From Xanthomonas sp. 3793 (GTDB lineage: Bacteria; Pseudomonadota; Gammaproteobacteria; Xanthomonadales; Xanthomonadaceae): a stretch of DNA of 64,000 nt. Position numbers and translations under genes: made by a program. Location: assembly GCF_024806835.1 (NCBI RefSeq), contig NZ_JANTYU010000003.1, positions 687,676-751,675 of the forward strand, in the 5' to 3' direction. Below, in pieces: positions 49,398 to 58,452 of the stretch. The notes beneath the pieces were generated by a model. That model was given only the letters and a program-made list of their open reading frames with translations, did no database searches and had not been told where the DNA came from. Position 1 is the stretch's first letter. Every line of letters starts with the position of its first letter.

Positions 49398-50297
49398 TGG
49401 CGTGGCCTGTGAGCGTGCTGATCTGGTGCAGCGTTGGCGCTCGTGCATTCCCGCTGCGGCAGGGGACGCCGCGCAGGCGCAAGCGTGAAGACCTGTGCGT
49501 GCGCGGCAGACACGAGCGATACGCCGCAATGGCATGCACGCTAGGCCGATTGCCGGTACCGTTCAAGACCGATTACCGCAGTGTTGTGCGCTTATCGGAT
49601 GCAGGCCCAATGGCCTTCGCTTGCGCAGCGCTGCGTTCGGACGAGGTGTCTGCGTTGTCTGATGCGCCTCCAGACATGGCGCGCACTTGGCGATCAGATC
49701 GGGCGGCTGCATCGCTCGTAGCTGCGTCGTTACTTTCCGGCTGTTTCGAAATCGTCCTCAACGCGCGTGCGATGCGTGCCCGGGGCGTCGCGCCAACTCG
49801 CGCAAGGCGCCATCCCGGCAGCCAGCATCGCGGCAACGCTCTATGCGGCTCCGGACGGCTGAGGAAACGTGGCTGACAGTCGCCGGGCGGGTGTGGACTG
49901 AGCGCTCAGAAGCGGGATACGAGTGGTGCATGCCGATTCCGGATAGCGGGCGCGCCCGCCCGTTGGTCGCGCAGCAGTACTGCTGGCCGCTCCCGGTCGC
50001 GCATGCATCGTGGGCAGCTGCGGAGCCGCCTCTTTCGTCTGATCGTCTGATCGCCGGATCTGCGGCATGCGCATGCAACAGCATTGCGTGTGACTTCAAA
50101 TCGCGTCACTCACCCGCTGCGATAACCACAGCATCACCCAGCACGCATCGATACGCACCGCCCTCTGCACCCACGACGCACATCTGCGTCATCTGCATCC
50201 AAGGCGCAGCACCGCCGCTGCCACAGCGACACGCACCGCACAGGTATCATCCACCGGTGTCCGCAGTTGGCGGCACGCTGACTTGCCGGAGAGTGCC
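49398..50297. other. About 900 bp without a convincing gene
   Basis: Two plus-strand frames (49379-49876 and 49687-50427) cross it, but they have Arg/Ala-rich compositions, no ribosome site and no recognisable family. I see no tRNA, repeat or strong terminator. Confidence 0.4.
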
Positions 50298-50843
50298 GTG
50301 CCCCCGATTCGCCCGTTCCTGGACCACATCCCACAGCTGGGCGCGCGCGTCTACGTCGACCCGGCCTGCACCATCATCGGCAAGGTCAGCCTGGGCGACG
50401 ATGTATCGGTATGGCCGGGCACGGTGATCCGTGGCGACGTCAATCATGTGCAGATCGGCGCGCGCACCAATGTGCAGGACGGCACCATCATCCACGTCAG
50501 CCACCACAGCCCGTTCAACAAGGCCGGCTATCCGACCGTGATCGGCGCCGATGTCACCGTGGGCCACGGCACCATCCTGCATGCCTGCACCATCGAAGAC
50601 CTGTGCCTGATCGGCATGGGCGCCTGCGTGCTGGATGGGGCCACCATCAAACGCTACGGATTTGTCGGTGCCGGTGCGGTGGTGGGCCCGGGCAAGGTGG
50701 TTGGCGAGGCGGAATTATGGCTCGGCAATCCGGCCCGGCTGGCGCGTACGCTCAGCGACAAGGAAATCGAAAGCCTGCATTACTCCGCACAGCATTACGT
50801 GCGGCTCAAGGATCAGTATCTGGGCGGCACCGGCGGCGCCTGA
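50298..50843 (+). CDS. Gamma-class carbonic anhydrase-like hexapeptide protein
   Basis: The protein has 181 residues from a GTG at 50298, with CCGGAGAG upstream. It is a left-handed beta-helix: repeated [LIV]GxxxxV turns such as CTIIGKVSLGDDVSVWPGTVIRGD near residue 24, VQIGARTNVQDGTIIHV, TVIGADVTVGHGTILHACTIEDLCLIGMGACVLDGATI, and VVGPGKVVGEAELWLGNPARLAR. Zinc-ligand histidines are in HVSHHS and VGHG. Family members include YrdA and CaiE relatives; carbonic anhydrase activity is not proven for most. It is a single gene with a short C-terminal helix (YVRLKDQYL). Confidence 0.9.
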   Translation: MPPIRPFLDHIPQLGARVYVDPACTIIGKVSLGDDVSVWPGTVIRGDVNHVQIGARTNVQDGTIIHVSHHSPFNKAGYPTVIGADVTVGHGTILHACTIEDLCLIGMGACVLDGATIKRYGFVGAGAVVGPGKVVGEAELWLGNPARLARTLSDKEIESLHYSAQHYVRLKDQYLGGTGGA

Positions 50844-50864
50844 TCGTGGCGTGGGCAGGCGCCG

Positions 50865-51131
50865 TCAAGGCTGGGTCGCTTGCTCCAACGCAGCGAGCAC
50901 GCGCAAGGCCTGCTCGCGCGAGTTACCGCACATTTCCATGGACGGCCGCAGGCTGCCGCAGACCGCAGGGCGCTGCGGCGACCCGAACAACCGGCAGCCC
51001 AACTGCGCGTCCAGCTGCACGCACGCCACCCCGGCCGGCTTGCCGTTGGGCATGCCGGGAATTGGCGAGCTGATCGAGGGCGCGATGCAGCAGGCGGCAC
51101 AGCCGGCGCGGCACGACATGGCAGCGGTCAT
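50865..51131 (-). CDS. YkgJ-family cysteine cluster protein
   Basis: The protein has 88 residues from the ATG at 51131 or the one at residue 5. The cysteine pattern is CRAGCAACC at the N-terminus, then [24 protein letters not shown] and MCGNS, eight or more Cys in all, as in the YkgJ zinc/iron-chelating family. [13 protein letters not shown] is also conserved. The role is unknown; metal binding is likely. The gene converges on the carbonic anhydrase-like gene. The 400 bp upstream to ilvD are empty. Confidence 0.85.
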   Translation of the reverse strand: MTAAMSCRAGCAACCIAPSISSPIPGMPNGKPAGVACVQLDAQLGCRLFGSPQRPAVCGSLRPSMEMCGNSREQALRVLAALEQATQP

Positions 51132-51538
51132 GTGCGCAGTTTAGAGCGGCCAGTAGCGCGTAGCGAGCGACCGTCCGGTGGATCTGGCCGAGGCACGCGA
51201 GGGCCGCAGTCCGCGTGATCGACAACGTCGCCGCGGGGCGGGCGCACCCGCCTGACGGTGAGCACAGTCGTTGCGGTGGCTGCTCCCGCACCGGCATGCC
51301 GGTGCGCAGCCTGGAAAGCGAGGGTGTCGCTGCGCATCGATGAACCGCTCGGCTGGCCGCATGCCTGCGTGGCCGCGCGCGCGCATCGCGTCCGTGCCCG
51401 CCTGGCGCTACGCTCCTGCCTGGCAGCTGCGTGCTACCGTGACCGATCACCAGAACCCGCCGTGACGGTTGCAGCAGCAACAGTCGCGACGCGCTCTAAT
51501 TGCCAGCCACCGCTCGCTGATCAGTCGTCGACATCGCC

Positions 51539-53377
51539 ATGCCCGAATACCGTTCCAAGACCTCCACCCACGGCCGCAACATGGCTGGCGCGCGCGCACT
51601 CTGGCGCGCCACCGGCATGCGCGATGGCGACTTCCACAAACCCATCATCGCCATCGCCAATTCCTTCACCCAGTTCGTGCCCGGGCATGTGCACCTGAAG
51701 GATCTCGGCCAGCTGGTCGCGCGCGAGATCGAACGCGTCGGCGGCGTGGCCAAGGAGTTCGACACCATCGCCGTGGACGACGGCATCGCGATGGGTCACG
51801 ACGGCATGCTGTATTCGCTGCCCAGCCGCGAGATCATCGCCGACTCGGTCGAGTACATGGTCAATGCGCATTGCGCCGACGCGCTGGTATGCATTTCAAA
51901 TTGCGACAAGATCACCCCGGGCATGTTGATGGCCGCGCTGCGGCTCAATATCCCCACCGTGTTCGTCTCCGGCGGGCCGATGGAAGCCGGCAAGACCAAG
52001 TTGGCCGAGCATAAACTCGACCTGATTGACGCGATGGTGATCGCCGCTGACGACAGCGCCTCCGACGAAAAGGTGGCCGAGTTCGAACGCAGTGCCTGCC
52101 CCACCTGCGGCTCGTGCTCGGGCATGTTCACCGCCAACTCGATGAACTGCCTGACCGAAGCGCTGGGCCTGTCGCTGCCGGGCAACGGCACCGTGGTGGC
52201 AACGCACGCCGACCGCGAACAGCTGTTCCTGCGCGCCGGACGCGTGGCGGTGGAGCTGTGCCATCGCTGGTATGGCGGCGAAGACCCTACCGCCCTGCCA
52301 CGCGGCATCGCCACCTTCGAAGCCTTCGAAAACGCGATGACCCTGGACATCGCGATGGGTGGCTCGACCAACACCATCCTGCATCTGCTTGCAGCGGCGC
52401 AGGAAGGCGAGGTGCCGTTCGGCATGCGCGACATCGACCGCCTGTCCAAGCGCGTGCCGCAGCTGTGCAAGGTCGCCCCGAACACGCCGAAGTACCACAT
52501 CGAAGACGTGCACCGCGCCGGCGGCATCATGGCCATCCTCGGCGAGCTGGCGCGTGGTGGGCTGCTGCATACCAACGCGGCAACCGTGCACGCACGCACA
52601 CTGGCCGACGCCATCGCGCAGTGGGACGTCACCCAGACCGACACTGAAACCGTGCACACGTTCTACAAGGCCGGCCCGGCCGGCATCCCCACGCAGATCG
52701 CCTTCAGCCAAGCCACACGTTGGGACACCTTGGACACCGACCGCAGCGAAGGCTGCATCCGCGATGTCGCGCACGCGTTCTCGCAGGAAGGCGGCCTGGC
52801 CGTGCTGTACGGCAATATCGCCCGCGACGGTTGCGTGGTGAAGACCGCGGGCGTGGACGAATCCATCCACGTCTTCGAAGGCAATGTGCGTGTCTTTGAG
52901 AGCCAGGATTCGGCGGTCAAGGGCATCCTTGCCGACGAAGTGAAAGCCGGCGACATCGTGGTCATCCGCTACGAAGGCCCCAAGGGCGGCCCCGGCATGC
53001 AGGAAATGCTCTACCCCACCAGCTATCTCAAGTCCAAGGGCCTGGGCAAGCAATGCGCCCTGCTCACCGACGGCCGCTTCTCCGGCGGCACCTCGGGCCT
53101 GTCGATCGGCCACGCCTCGCCGGAAGCCGCCGCAGGCGGCGCGATCGGCCTGGTGCGCGACGGCGACAAGATCCTGATCGATATCCCTCACCGCTCGATC
53201 AACCTGCTGGTGTCCGACGAAGAGCTTGCCAGTCGTCGCACCGAGCAGGACGCCAAGGGCTGGAAGCCGGTGGAGGTGCGCCCGCGCAAGGTCACCACGG
53301 CGTTGAAGGCGTATGCGTTGCTGGCGACCAGTGCGGATAAGGGTGCGGTGCGCGATAAGGCGATGCTGGACGGCTGA
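51539..53377 (+). CDS. ilvD: Dihydroxy-acid dehydratase IlvD
   Basis: The protein has 612 residues (E. coli 616). It makes 2-oxo acids for valine, isoleucine and leucine and carries an Fe-S cluster. Cluster and metal segments are present: [13 protein letters not shown] near residue 119 and [19 protein letters not shown] near residue 189. [27 protein letters not shown] near residue 277 and [20 protein letters not shown] near residue 510 are typical. In Xanthomonas this gene is the usual left neighbour of the chromosomal integron, which begins 128 bp downstream here. Confidence 0.97.
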   Translation: MPEYRSKTSTHGRNMAGARALWRATGMRDGDFHKPIIAIANSFTQFVPGHVHLKDLGQLVAREIERVGGVAKEFDTIAVDDGIAMGHDGMLYSLPSREIIADSVEYMVNAHCADALVCISNCDKITPGMLMAALRLNIPTVFVSGGPMEAGKTKLAEHKLDLIDAMVIAADDSASDEKVAEFERSACPTCGSCSGMFTANSMNCLTEALGLSLPGNGTVVATHADREQLFLRAGRVAVELCHRWYGGEDPTALPRGIATFEAFENAMTLDIAMGGSTNTILHLLAAAQEGEVPFGMRDIDRLSKRVPQLCKVAPNTPKYHIEDVHRAGGIMAILGELARGGLLHTNAATVHARTLADAIAQWDVTQTDTETVHTFYKAGPAGIPTQIAFSQATRWDTLDTDRSEGCIRDVAHAFSQEGGLAVLYGNIARDGCVVKTAGVDESIHVFEGNVRVFESQDSAVKGILADEVKAGDIVVIRYEGPKGGPGMQEMLYPTSYLKSKGLGKQCALLTDGRFSGGTSGLSIGHASPEAAAGGAIGLVRDGDKILIDIPHRSINLLVSDEELASRRTEQDAKGWKPVEVRPRKVTTALKAYALLATSADKGAVRDKAMLDG

Positions 53378-53505
53378 AGCATTGCCATGAAGACCGGAGA
53401 TTTTTAGCGGTGTTCATCGTCTCCGGGCATCGGACTGTAGGAGGCACTTCAGTCCCGACGCTGGCCGCAAATACCACAGCGGGTTGGTTTTTCTTGCCCG
53501 CAGCG

Positions 53506-54519
53506 TCAACCACCGCCGAGGCCCAGCCCATCCAGCGGGCTGTGCACCGCCGATGCACCGCGCCCGAGCACATGCGTGTAGATCTGCGTGGTTGCTACAT
53601 CCTTGTGGCCCAACAGCTCCTGCACGGTACGGATATCGTGGCCAGCCTCCAGCGGGTGCGTGGCGAACGAATGCCGCAAGGTGTGGCAGGTCGCCGGCTT
53701 GTCGATCCCCGCACGGCGCCGTGCCGCCTGCACCGCACGCTGCAGGATCTCCTCCGACACGTGATGCCGACCAACTCGGCCACTGCGCGGATCCACCGAT
53801 CGACGCGCGGCGGGGAACAGATGCTGCCAGCCGGGCTCGACATCGGCATTGGGATACTTGCGCGCCAGCGCATGCGGCAGGAACACCCGTCCTGCTCCCT
53901 CGGCGAGATCAGCGGCGTGCAGCAGCAGCGCCCGCTCGTGCTGCTGCATTAATGTCCCTCGCAGGCTGTGCGGCAGCGGCACCCGCCGATCCTTGCCGCC
54001 TTTGCCGTCGCGCACCACGATCTCGCAACGCACCATGTCCACATCCTTGATCCGCAACCGCAGGCACTCCAGCAACCGCATTCCGCTGCCGTACAGCAGC
54101 CCCGCCATCAGCCGACACGACCCCTCCAGCATCGTCAGCAAGCGCGCCACCTCCTCGGTCGAGAGCACCACCGGAATACGCCGCGGCCGCTTGGCGCGCA
54201 CCAGATTTTCCATCCAGGGCAACTCCACGCCCAGGACCTCGCGATACAGGAACAGCAGTGCTGCCAGCGCCTGATTCTGCGTGCCGGCCGACACCTGGCC
54301 CCGCGTCGCCAGTTCGGTGAGAAACGCCTCGACCTCTGCCTGCCCCATCTGTACTGGATGCCGTTTGCCGTTGGCCAGAATGAAGCGTCGGATCCAGCCC
54401 ACATACGCCTGCTCGGTACGCAGGCTGTAGTGGCGAAGCCGCAGCCGACCACGGACCTGATCCAACAGCTTGGGGGTCAGACGCCTAGTTACGCCTGCAT
54501 CGTCACGGGTGTAACTCAT
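53506..54519 (-). CDS. intI: Integron integrase IntI (tyrosine recombinase), full length
   Basis: The protein has 337 residues from the ATG at 54519 ([10 protein letters not shown]). It is a tyrosine recombinase. The first Arg is in [21 protein letters not shown] near residue 155. The integron-specific extra segment is [20 protein letters not shown] near residue 240. HTLRHSF near residue 283 has HxxR, and [18 protein letters not shown] near residue 305 has the late His and nucleophile Tyr. All R-H-R-H-Y residues are intact. One oddity is HPLEAG where integron integrases normally read HLLEAG, a proline in a helix next to the active site. It is transcribed away from the cassettes, as in all integrons. 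The upstream in-frame extension to 54672 is unlikely to be used. Confidence 0.93.
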   Translation of the reverse strand: MSYTRDDAGVTRRLTPKLLDQVRGRLRLRHYSLRTEQAYVGWIRRFILANGKRHPVQMGQAEVEAFLTELATRGQVSAGTQNQALAALLFLYREVLGVELPWMENLVRAKRPRRIPVVLSTEEVARLLTMLEGSCRLMAGLLYGSGMRLLECLRLRIKDVDMVRCEIVVRDGKGGKDRRVPLPHSLRGTLMQQHERALLLHAADLAEGAGRVFLPHALARKYPNADVEPGWQHLFPAARRSVDPRSGRVGRHHVSEEILQRAVQAARRRAGIDKPATCHTLRHSFATHPLEAGHDIRTVQELLGHKDVATTQIYTHVLGRGASAVHSPLDGLGLGGG

Positions 54520-54639
54520 ACGCCTGCTCAAACGTCGGATAACGCAACCAGCATCGACGTAAAGACGGCCGGTTGCCATCCGGCAAGTCATTGTTACGGA
54601 ATAGGAATTCCCCCTTCCCAGACCTCCGGCCTTAGTCGA

Positions 54640-54684
54640 TACTTGGCGCAACACCGCTTTTAGGCGGTCCAATATTAGTTAGCG
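54640..54684 (+). other. attI recombination site
   Basis: The first core GTTAGCG (54678-54684) marks the attI/cassette junction, with the crossover after G54678. Its complement CGCTAAC is the R'' core of the first attC (55516-55522), which confirms that cassette 1 starts here. The left limit is approximate. Confidence 0.7.
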
Positions 54685-54693
54685 CTCAAAGCA

Positions 54694-55521
54694 ATGTCCC
54701 TGGCACTCATAAACAAACTGTTGGGGCGCCCTGCGGCAAACGCCAGCACTGCCGCATCTGACGACTACAAAGAACGCATCAAGGCGTTCGAGAGCGTCCT
54801 TAGTGACTGCCTCAATGTCTCTCGCAACTGCGCCGGCATCCCAGCACCAACGGGTGCCCACTTCTATGCCAGCGTTCTGTTCACAACGCTGTGCGCTCGC
54901 GGCGTCAGTTTAGCGATCTTGGCTCCAGGCACGTCATGGTCAAAGAAGGTCACTGACCACTGGGACTACGACTCACTAGCTGTACTTGTCAGATCCCTGC
55001 TCGAGGTAAGGCTCGCGTTCTTCTACTTGTGCATCGAGCAATCCACTCAAGATGAGTGGGAGTGTCGCTGGAACATCTTCAATCTCCATGACTGCACGGC
55101 AAGGATTCACATGTTTGAGGAGATGGATCCAACCTCAACCGACATTCCGGGGTTTCAGACGCAGGCCGCTGAGCTTAGAGAACGACTCAATAGCAATGCA
55201 TTCTTCTTGGCTCTCCGTGCGTCAGACCAGCGCAAACTCCTTCATGGCAAGAGTGCATATCTCGCGCCGCTGGAGACAATTGCTGCCGCAGCTGGCGTGG
55301 AAGTTCAGCAGTTTCGTTGGCTATACAAGTTCCTTTCCAGCCATGTACATGGCCTTCCCTTGTCGTTCTACCGCACCGGCCAGTTCGACGAGCGTGGCCG
55401 CGGGGTGCATTGCGAGGTTGAGGATAACTACAGTTGCTTGTGCGTTTCCTTCGCTCTTACGCTACTGGTGTCCGCGCGAGACGAAATGGAGGCACTGTTT
55501 GTTCCCCACGTTGAGCGCTAA
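54694..55521 (+). CDS. Cassette 1: DUF5677-like helical protein
   Basis: The protein has 275 residues in the cassette nearest attI (54679-55569), the position expected for the most recent insertion if the integrase has been active. It is almost wholly helical: YKERIKAFESVLSDCLNVSRNC, AVLVRSLLEVRLAFFYLCIEQ, WNIFNLHDCTARIHMF, then WLYKFLSSHVHGLPLSFYR near residue 225. The pattern fits DUF5677-type proteins, whose function is unknown. The stop codon TAA is part of the attC R'' core, usual for tightly packed cassettes. GC is clearly below that of the chromosome. Confidence 0.75.
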   Translation: MSLALINKLLGRPAANASTAASDDYKERIKAFESVLSDCLNVSRNCAGIPAPTGAHFYASVLFTTLCARGVSLAILAPGTSWSKKVTDHWDYDSLAVLVRSLLEVRLAFFYLCIEQSTQDEWECRWNIFNLHDCTARIHMFEEMDPTSTDIPGFQTQAAELRERLNSNAFFLALRASDQRKLLHGKSAYLAPLETIAAAAGVEVQQFRWLYKFLSSHVHGLPLSFYRTGQFDERGRGVHCEVEDNYSCLCVSFALTLLVSARDEMEALFVPHVER

Positions 55522-55575
55522 CAATTCATTCAAGCCGAAGCCGCTTCGCGGCTCGGCTTAATTCAGGCGTTAGGC
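55515..55575 (+). repeat. attC of cassette 1
   Basis: GCGCTAAC to GTTAGGC, 61 bp, type A (AATTCATTCAAGCCGAAG). Central hairpin GCCGCTTCGCGGC. Crossover after G55569. Confidence 0.93.
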
Positions 55576-55591
55576 CTCGGTGGAAAGCTCA

Positions 55592-55828
55592 ATGCTTACC
55601 TACGCAGACGGATCACCAATCCAGGTCGGAGACTCGGTTCTGCTGGAGCACGGCCAGACACCGGGGACCGTTGAGCTTGTCGTCCTCACGCCCGCCGAGA
55701 TGGAGGCTATTGGCGTTGAGGAGCCCGGCGTCATGCTCTTGTCGCCGCCATTTGGCCGCGTCTACCTGCCAAAATGGTCCTTGCAAAATGAGCCTCTGCA
55801 GTTTGTTTCTCATGGGCCGTCGGCCTAA
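55592..55828 (+). CDS. Cassette 2: small orphan protein
   Basis: The protein has 78 residues from the ATG at 55592; a GTG 12 bp upstream is possible. It is beta-rich: GSPIQVGDSVLLEHGQTPGTVELVV, then VMLLSPPFGRVYLPKWSL. This looks like a small SH3/KOW-like barrel, but that is only an impression. No family is recognised. The stop overlaps the attC core. Confidence 0.65.
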   Translation: MLTYADGSPIQVGDSVLLEHGQTPGTVELVVLTPAEMEAIGVEEPGVMLLSPPFGRVYLPKWSLQNEPLQFVSHGPSA

Positions 55829-55882
55829 CAATTCATTCAAGCCGAAGCCGCTTCGCGGCTCGGCTTAATTCAGGCGTTAGGC
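55823..55882 (+). repeat. attC of cassette 2
   Basis: GCCTAAC to GTTAGGC, 60 bp, identical in its centre to attC 1. Confidence 0.93.
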
Positions 55883-55884
55883 CC

Positions 55885-56247
55885 GTGACCAGCTCCTTCC
55901 ATTGCTCAACATGCGGCATCGTCATTGCTAGCGATCTAGCGCCGCTGCCCATAGGCGTTTCCCTCAACCAGAAGGACGGCGAGGATCTATTCTCCCCCGG
56001 CTACTTTGTGGTCTCGGACGGGGAGTTTGAGCCCGAGTGCCCTGGTGACTTTCTGGTCAATTTCAGAGATCTTCAGCACACTCAGCATCACCAGGATGGC
56101 TCCAGGCTCAATGGCTGCTGCGGCCTCGATGGTTTAGATGGTTTCAACTTGCTGTGCTCCAACGGCCATGAGATCGGCACAGAGCGCAGTGATTGCTGGC
56201 TCCCTCATCATGCCGTCTTGGCTTGCGGAGAGATCAGGCGAGCCTAA
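55885..56247 (+). CDS. Cassette 3: Cys-containing orphan protein
   Basis: The protein has 120 residues from a GTG at 55885. CSTCGIV near the start, and CPGDF, CCGLDG, LLCSNGHEIGTERSDCW later, suggest a metal-binding ribbon. Acidic residues dominate the middle. No family is recognised, although similar proteins are frequent in integron cassettes. It ends in the attC core. Confidence 0.7.
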   Translation: MTSSFHCSTCGIVIASDLAPLPIGVSLNQKDGEDLFSPGYFVVSDGEFEPECPGDFLVNFRDLQHTQHHQDGSRLNGCCGLDGLDGFNLLCSNGHEIGTERSDCWLPHHAVLACGEIRRA

Positions 56248-56301
56248 CAATTCATTCAAGCCGAACCCGCTTCGCGGGTCGGCTTAATTCAGGCGTTAGG
56301 C
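56242..56301 (+). repeat. attC of cassette 3
   Basis: GCCTAAC to GTTAGGC, 60 bp, type A with CCCGCTTCGCGGG centre. Confidence 0.93.
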
Positions 56302-56316
56302 CTAGCTGGAGAGGTT

Positions 56317-56643
56317 ATGGCATCCAAAGTCCTTCTTACCGTCCTTGCGGTCGCCTGCCTTTTCCTCAGTTACCGTGTGCTTCGTCTTGAGACTGAGGTG
56401 CATCAGCTCCAACGCAACGCGGCAATTGCGGTGCTCTCTGCCGAGATCGCGAACAAGAAGATCGGCGCTATTGCACCGTACTTCCGAGAAGACAAGGACG
56501 CCTTCGCCAGCGCCTGGATTGATGATTCAAACATGCCAGGCGCAGTCTTTCCCGATTCTGTGCTAGTCCCACTCAAGAATGAGCTTGCTCGCAAACGGTC
56601 GGACCCGTCATCGCAACAACTCAAGGCTGAGACCTTCCGATAG
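56317..56643 (+). CDS. Cassette 4: membrane-anchored orphan protein
   Basis: The protein has 108 residues. One N-terminal membrane helix (VLLTVLAVACLFLSYRVL, residues 5-22) is followed by a coiled-coil-like stretch (LETEVHQLQRNAAIAVLSAEIANKK) and a polar tail. GGAGAGG precedes the ATG. No family is recognised. Confidence 0.68.
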   Translation: MASKVLLTVLAVACLFLSYRVLRLETEVHQLQRNAAIAVLSAEIANKKIGAIAPYFREDKDAFASAWIDDSNMPGAVFPDSVLVPLKNELARKRSDPSSQQLKAETFR

Positions 56644-56648
56644 GCTAG

Positions 56649-56708
56649 GCCTAACAATTCATTCAAGCCGAACCTGCTTCGCGGGTCGGCTTAATTCAGG
56701 CGTTAGGC
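56649..56708 (+). repeat. attC of cassette 4
   Basis: GCCTAAC to GTTAGGC, type A, one mismatch in the central hairpin (CCTGCTTCGCGGG). Confidence 0.92.
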
Positions 56709-57042
56709 GGTGGTGGAGCAAATGCGTTGGTGGTTGCCGCTTCGGTAAGGTCGCTGGCGTGCATGCGCTCGGCTCCGGGTATCAGTCATCACCGTTGTAG
56801 ACTTCGGTAAGTTCGGTGCTTCGCGCTCGTACGTTTTTGCCGCGCTGTGCTCGTTGTACTTGGCTTCGGTGGCATCACGCACCGCTGCATCGCTGGGCAA
56901 GCTCCATCTCGCAAGCTGTGGCACACTTGGTCCAGGCGGCAGTGCTGGGGAGCATGGTTGCACCATCCAACCTTCGCGGCCACTCACTGCCTAACAACTC
57001 ATTCAAGCCGAAGTTGCTTCGCAACTCGGCTTAATTCAGGCG
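56703..57042 (+). other. Cassette 5: apparently non-coding, copy of cassette 16
   Basis: No frame of good quality fills this 340-bp cassette. It is clearly homologous to cassette 16 (61542-61879), including an 8-codon frame MRWWLPLR near its start and the ending GGGGAGCATGGTTGCACCAT. It may carry a promoter or RNA, or be a decayed gene; nothing decides this. Confidence 0.7.
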
Positions 57043-57048
57043 TTAGAG
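56989..57048 (+). repeat. attC of cassette 5
   Basis: GCCTAAC to GTTAGAG. The centre differs from its neighbours: GAAGTTGCTTCGCAACTC, the same as in attC 16. Confidence 0.9.
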
Positions 57049-57052
57049 CCCT

Positions 57053-57361
57053 TTGGAAACTTGGCAGCCCGTTACAGTCGTTGAGCTTGAGGCGCTGGTG
57101 GCAGATCAGTTCCCTAGCTGCTCGCCTACCCAGCAAGCTGCATTCGCCCCATATCGCGTGCCGTTTTATTCAGTCCCTTTCCAGCGCAGCCGTGCCTTGG
57201 GCCAGGTCCTTGTCGTTGCGGAGTTGCCATCTGGCCTGCTCTACTACGAGGATGTTGAGGAGGGATTTGAGGTTGGGGTGCTAGATGCTGACGGCATCCT
57301 GCAGGACCATGGCTGCAACCAGTTGGAGTTGACTCATGCGCTGTCGCGGGCAGGGCTCTAA
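57053..57361 (+). CDS. Cassette 6: small orphan protein
   Basis: The protein has 102 residues from a TTG at 57053. Pattern: VTVVELEALVADQFPSCSPTQQAAFAPYRVPFYSVPFQR, then LVVAELPSGLLYYEDVEEGFEVGVLDADGIL. Acidic and probably cytoplasmic. No family is recognised. Its stop lies in the attC core. Confidence 0.68.
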   Translation: METWQPVTVVELEALVADQFPSCSPTQQAAFAPYRVPFYSVPFQRSRALGQVLVVAELPSGLLYYEDVEEGFEVGVLDADGILQDHGCNQLELTHALSRAGL

Positions 57362-57415
57362 CAATTCATTCAAGCCGAACCCGCTTCGCGGGTCGGCTTA
57401 ATTCGGGCGTTAGGC
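57356..57415 (+). repeat. attC of cassette 6
   Basis: CTCTAAC to GTTAGGC, type A. CTCTAAC is the exact complement of GTTAGAG at the left end of this cassette, confirming the boundary. Confidence 0.93.
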
Positions 57416-57454
57416 CGCACAGGTACACTCTCGCTCTCGCACAGGAATCACTGC

Positions 57455-57841
57455 ATGGCAGGGCCCGCTCGCGCTGGACTCTTCATTTACGCAAAAAACC
57501 TCGCCAACTTGGCCGGCTTCTACGAGAAGCTTCTTGGGCTGGCTCGCGTCCGCTCCACCGATGAGCTCGTAATCCTGAGCTCTCCGGAGCTCCAGATCAT
57601 CGTTCATGCCATGCCTGCCCTCGTCGCGCGCGAGACAAGTATCACTTCGCCGCCGGCCATTCGGGACAACGCTGCCTCTAAGTTCTTCTACACCGTCCCC
57701 AGCCTGCCGGATGCGCAGGCCGTAGCAAACTCGCTTGGTGGCCAGGTGCTTCCCGAGCAATGGCGCGGGCTGGGCTTCATCGTCCGCAACGCCGTGGATC
57801 CAGAGGGCAACATTTTCCAGTTGCGCGAAGGTGCGCCCTAA
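57455..57841 (+). CDS. Cassette 7: VOC/glyoxalase-family protein
   Basis: The protein has 128 residues. It has the vicinal oxygen chelate layout: GLFIYAKNLANLAGFYEKLLGLARV near residue 8, LVILSSPELQIIVHAMP, FFYTVPSLPDAQAVANSLGG and FIVRNAVDPEGNIFQLREG, where His and Glu (IIVH, FQLRE) may bind metal. Family members include glyoxalases and fosfomycin/bleomycin resistance proteins. No specific substrate can be assigned. Confidence 0.82.
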   Translation: MAGPARAGLFIYAKNLANLAGFYEKLLGLARVRSTDELVILSSPELQIIVHAMPALVARETSITSPPAIRDNAASKFFYTVPSLPDAQAVANSLGGQVLPEQWRGLGFIVRNAVDPEGNIFQLREGAP

Positions 57842-57895
57842 CAATTCGTCCAAGCCGACGCCGCTTGGCGCCGCGGCTTAACTCAGGTGTTAGGC
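57836..57895 (+). repeat. attC of cassette 7
   Basis: CCCTAAC to GTTAGGC, type B (AATTCGTCCAAGCCGAC ... CGGCTTAACTCAGG). Confidence 0.92.
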
Positions 57896-57907
57896 GGCAC
57901 TGAACCT

Positions 57908-58378
57908 ATGCGCACATTCGTAATTTTCCTCACTATCGCGGTCTGCGCTTTCGTTATTCCGCTCGGCTTCCGATTCTCTCCAAACAAGCTCTATCTACTG
58001 CTCTCCCTGTGCGCGTCGCTCGCCGTCTGGCTTCCTTTTCACCGGTACCTAGTCGGCCATTGGAGCGTACATCCGAGGGTAACGCGCGCCGCCAAGATCA
58101 ACGCTTCCAATGTAGTCGTGCAGGCCACAATCATGTCGGCAGCAGTTTTCTTCCTTTCGTGTTTCGTTTTCGGCATCTTCTTCACCATGGCGGTAGGCAA
58201 CACAACTCTTCAGGTCGGCCGAGTCATATCATCGTGGCCGTCAAAACGCTGCACCAACCTGAAAGTCAAGACGGAAACCGCTGGCTACGTGAGTCTTTGT
58301 ACTAGATCTCCACTCGGCGTAGGCTCAGCCATCGCGGTCCGTGTTCGTACGTCCGCTCTGGGGCATTACGTCGAGTAG
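57908..58378 (+). CDS. Cassette 8: membrane protein of unknown family
   Basis: The protein has 156 residues from the ATG at 57908. Three hydrophobic segments: VIFLTIAVCAFVIPLGF, LYLLLSLCASLAVWLPF and ATIMSAAVFFLSCFVFGIFFTMAV. A soluble C-terminal tail follows with three Cys (RCTNLKVKTETAGYVSLCTRSP). No family is recognised. The second half would lie outside the membrane. Confidence 0.68.
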   Translation: MRTFVIFLTIAVCAFVIPLGFRFSPNKLYLLLSLCASLAVWLPFHRYLVGHWSVHPRVTRAAKINASNVVVQATIMSAAVFFLSCFVFGIFFTMAVGNTTLQVGRVISSWPSKRCTNLKVKTETAGYVSLCTRSPLGVGSAIAVRVRTSALGHYVE

Positions 58379-58380
58379 CG

Positions 58381-58440
58381 TCCTAACAATTCGTCCAAGC
58401 CGACGCCGCTTCGCGGCGCGGCTTAACTCAGGCGTTAGGC
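58381..58440 (+). repeat. attC of cassette 8
   Basis: TCCTAAC to GTTAGGC, type B with CGCCGCTTCGCGGCG centre. Confidence 0.93.
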
Positions 58441-58452
58441 GCCACAACAAAC

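Noticed and set aside
49379..50427. Two long plus-strand frames in the 900-bp interval before the carbonic anhydrase-like gene
   Set aside because: Composition, lack of ribosome site and lack of any domain pattern make them chance frames in GC-rich DNA.
54634..54650. LexA-like site TTAGTCGATACTT upstream of intI
   Set aside because: The Xanthomonadales LexA motif needs TTAG-N6-TACTA; here the spacing is four and the last bases differ. No CTGT-N8-ACAG site is seen either.
57455..57841. Cassette 7 as an antibiotic resistance gene
   Set aside because: The VOC fold alone does not show resistance; no fosfomycin- or bleomycin-specific residues can be confirmed by eye.
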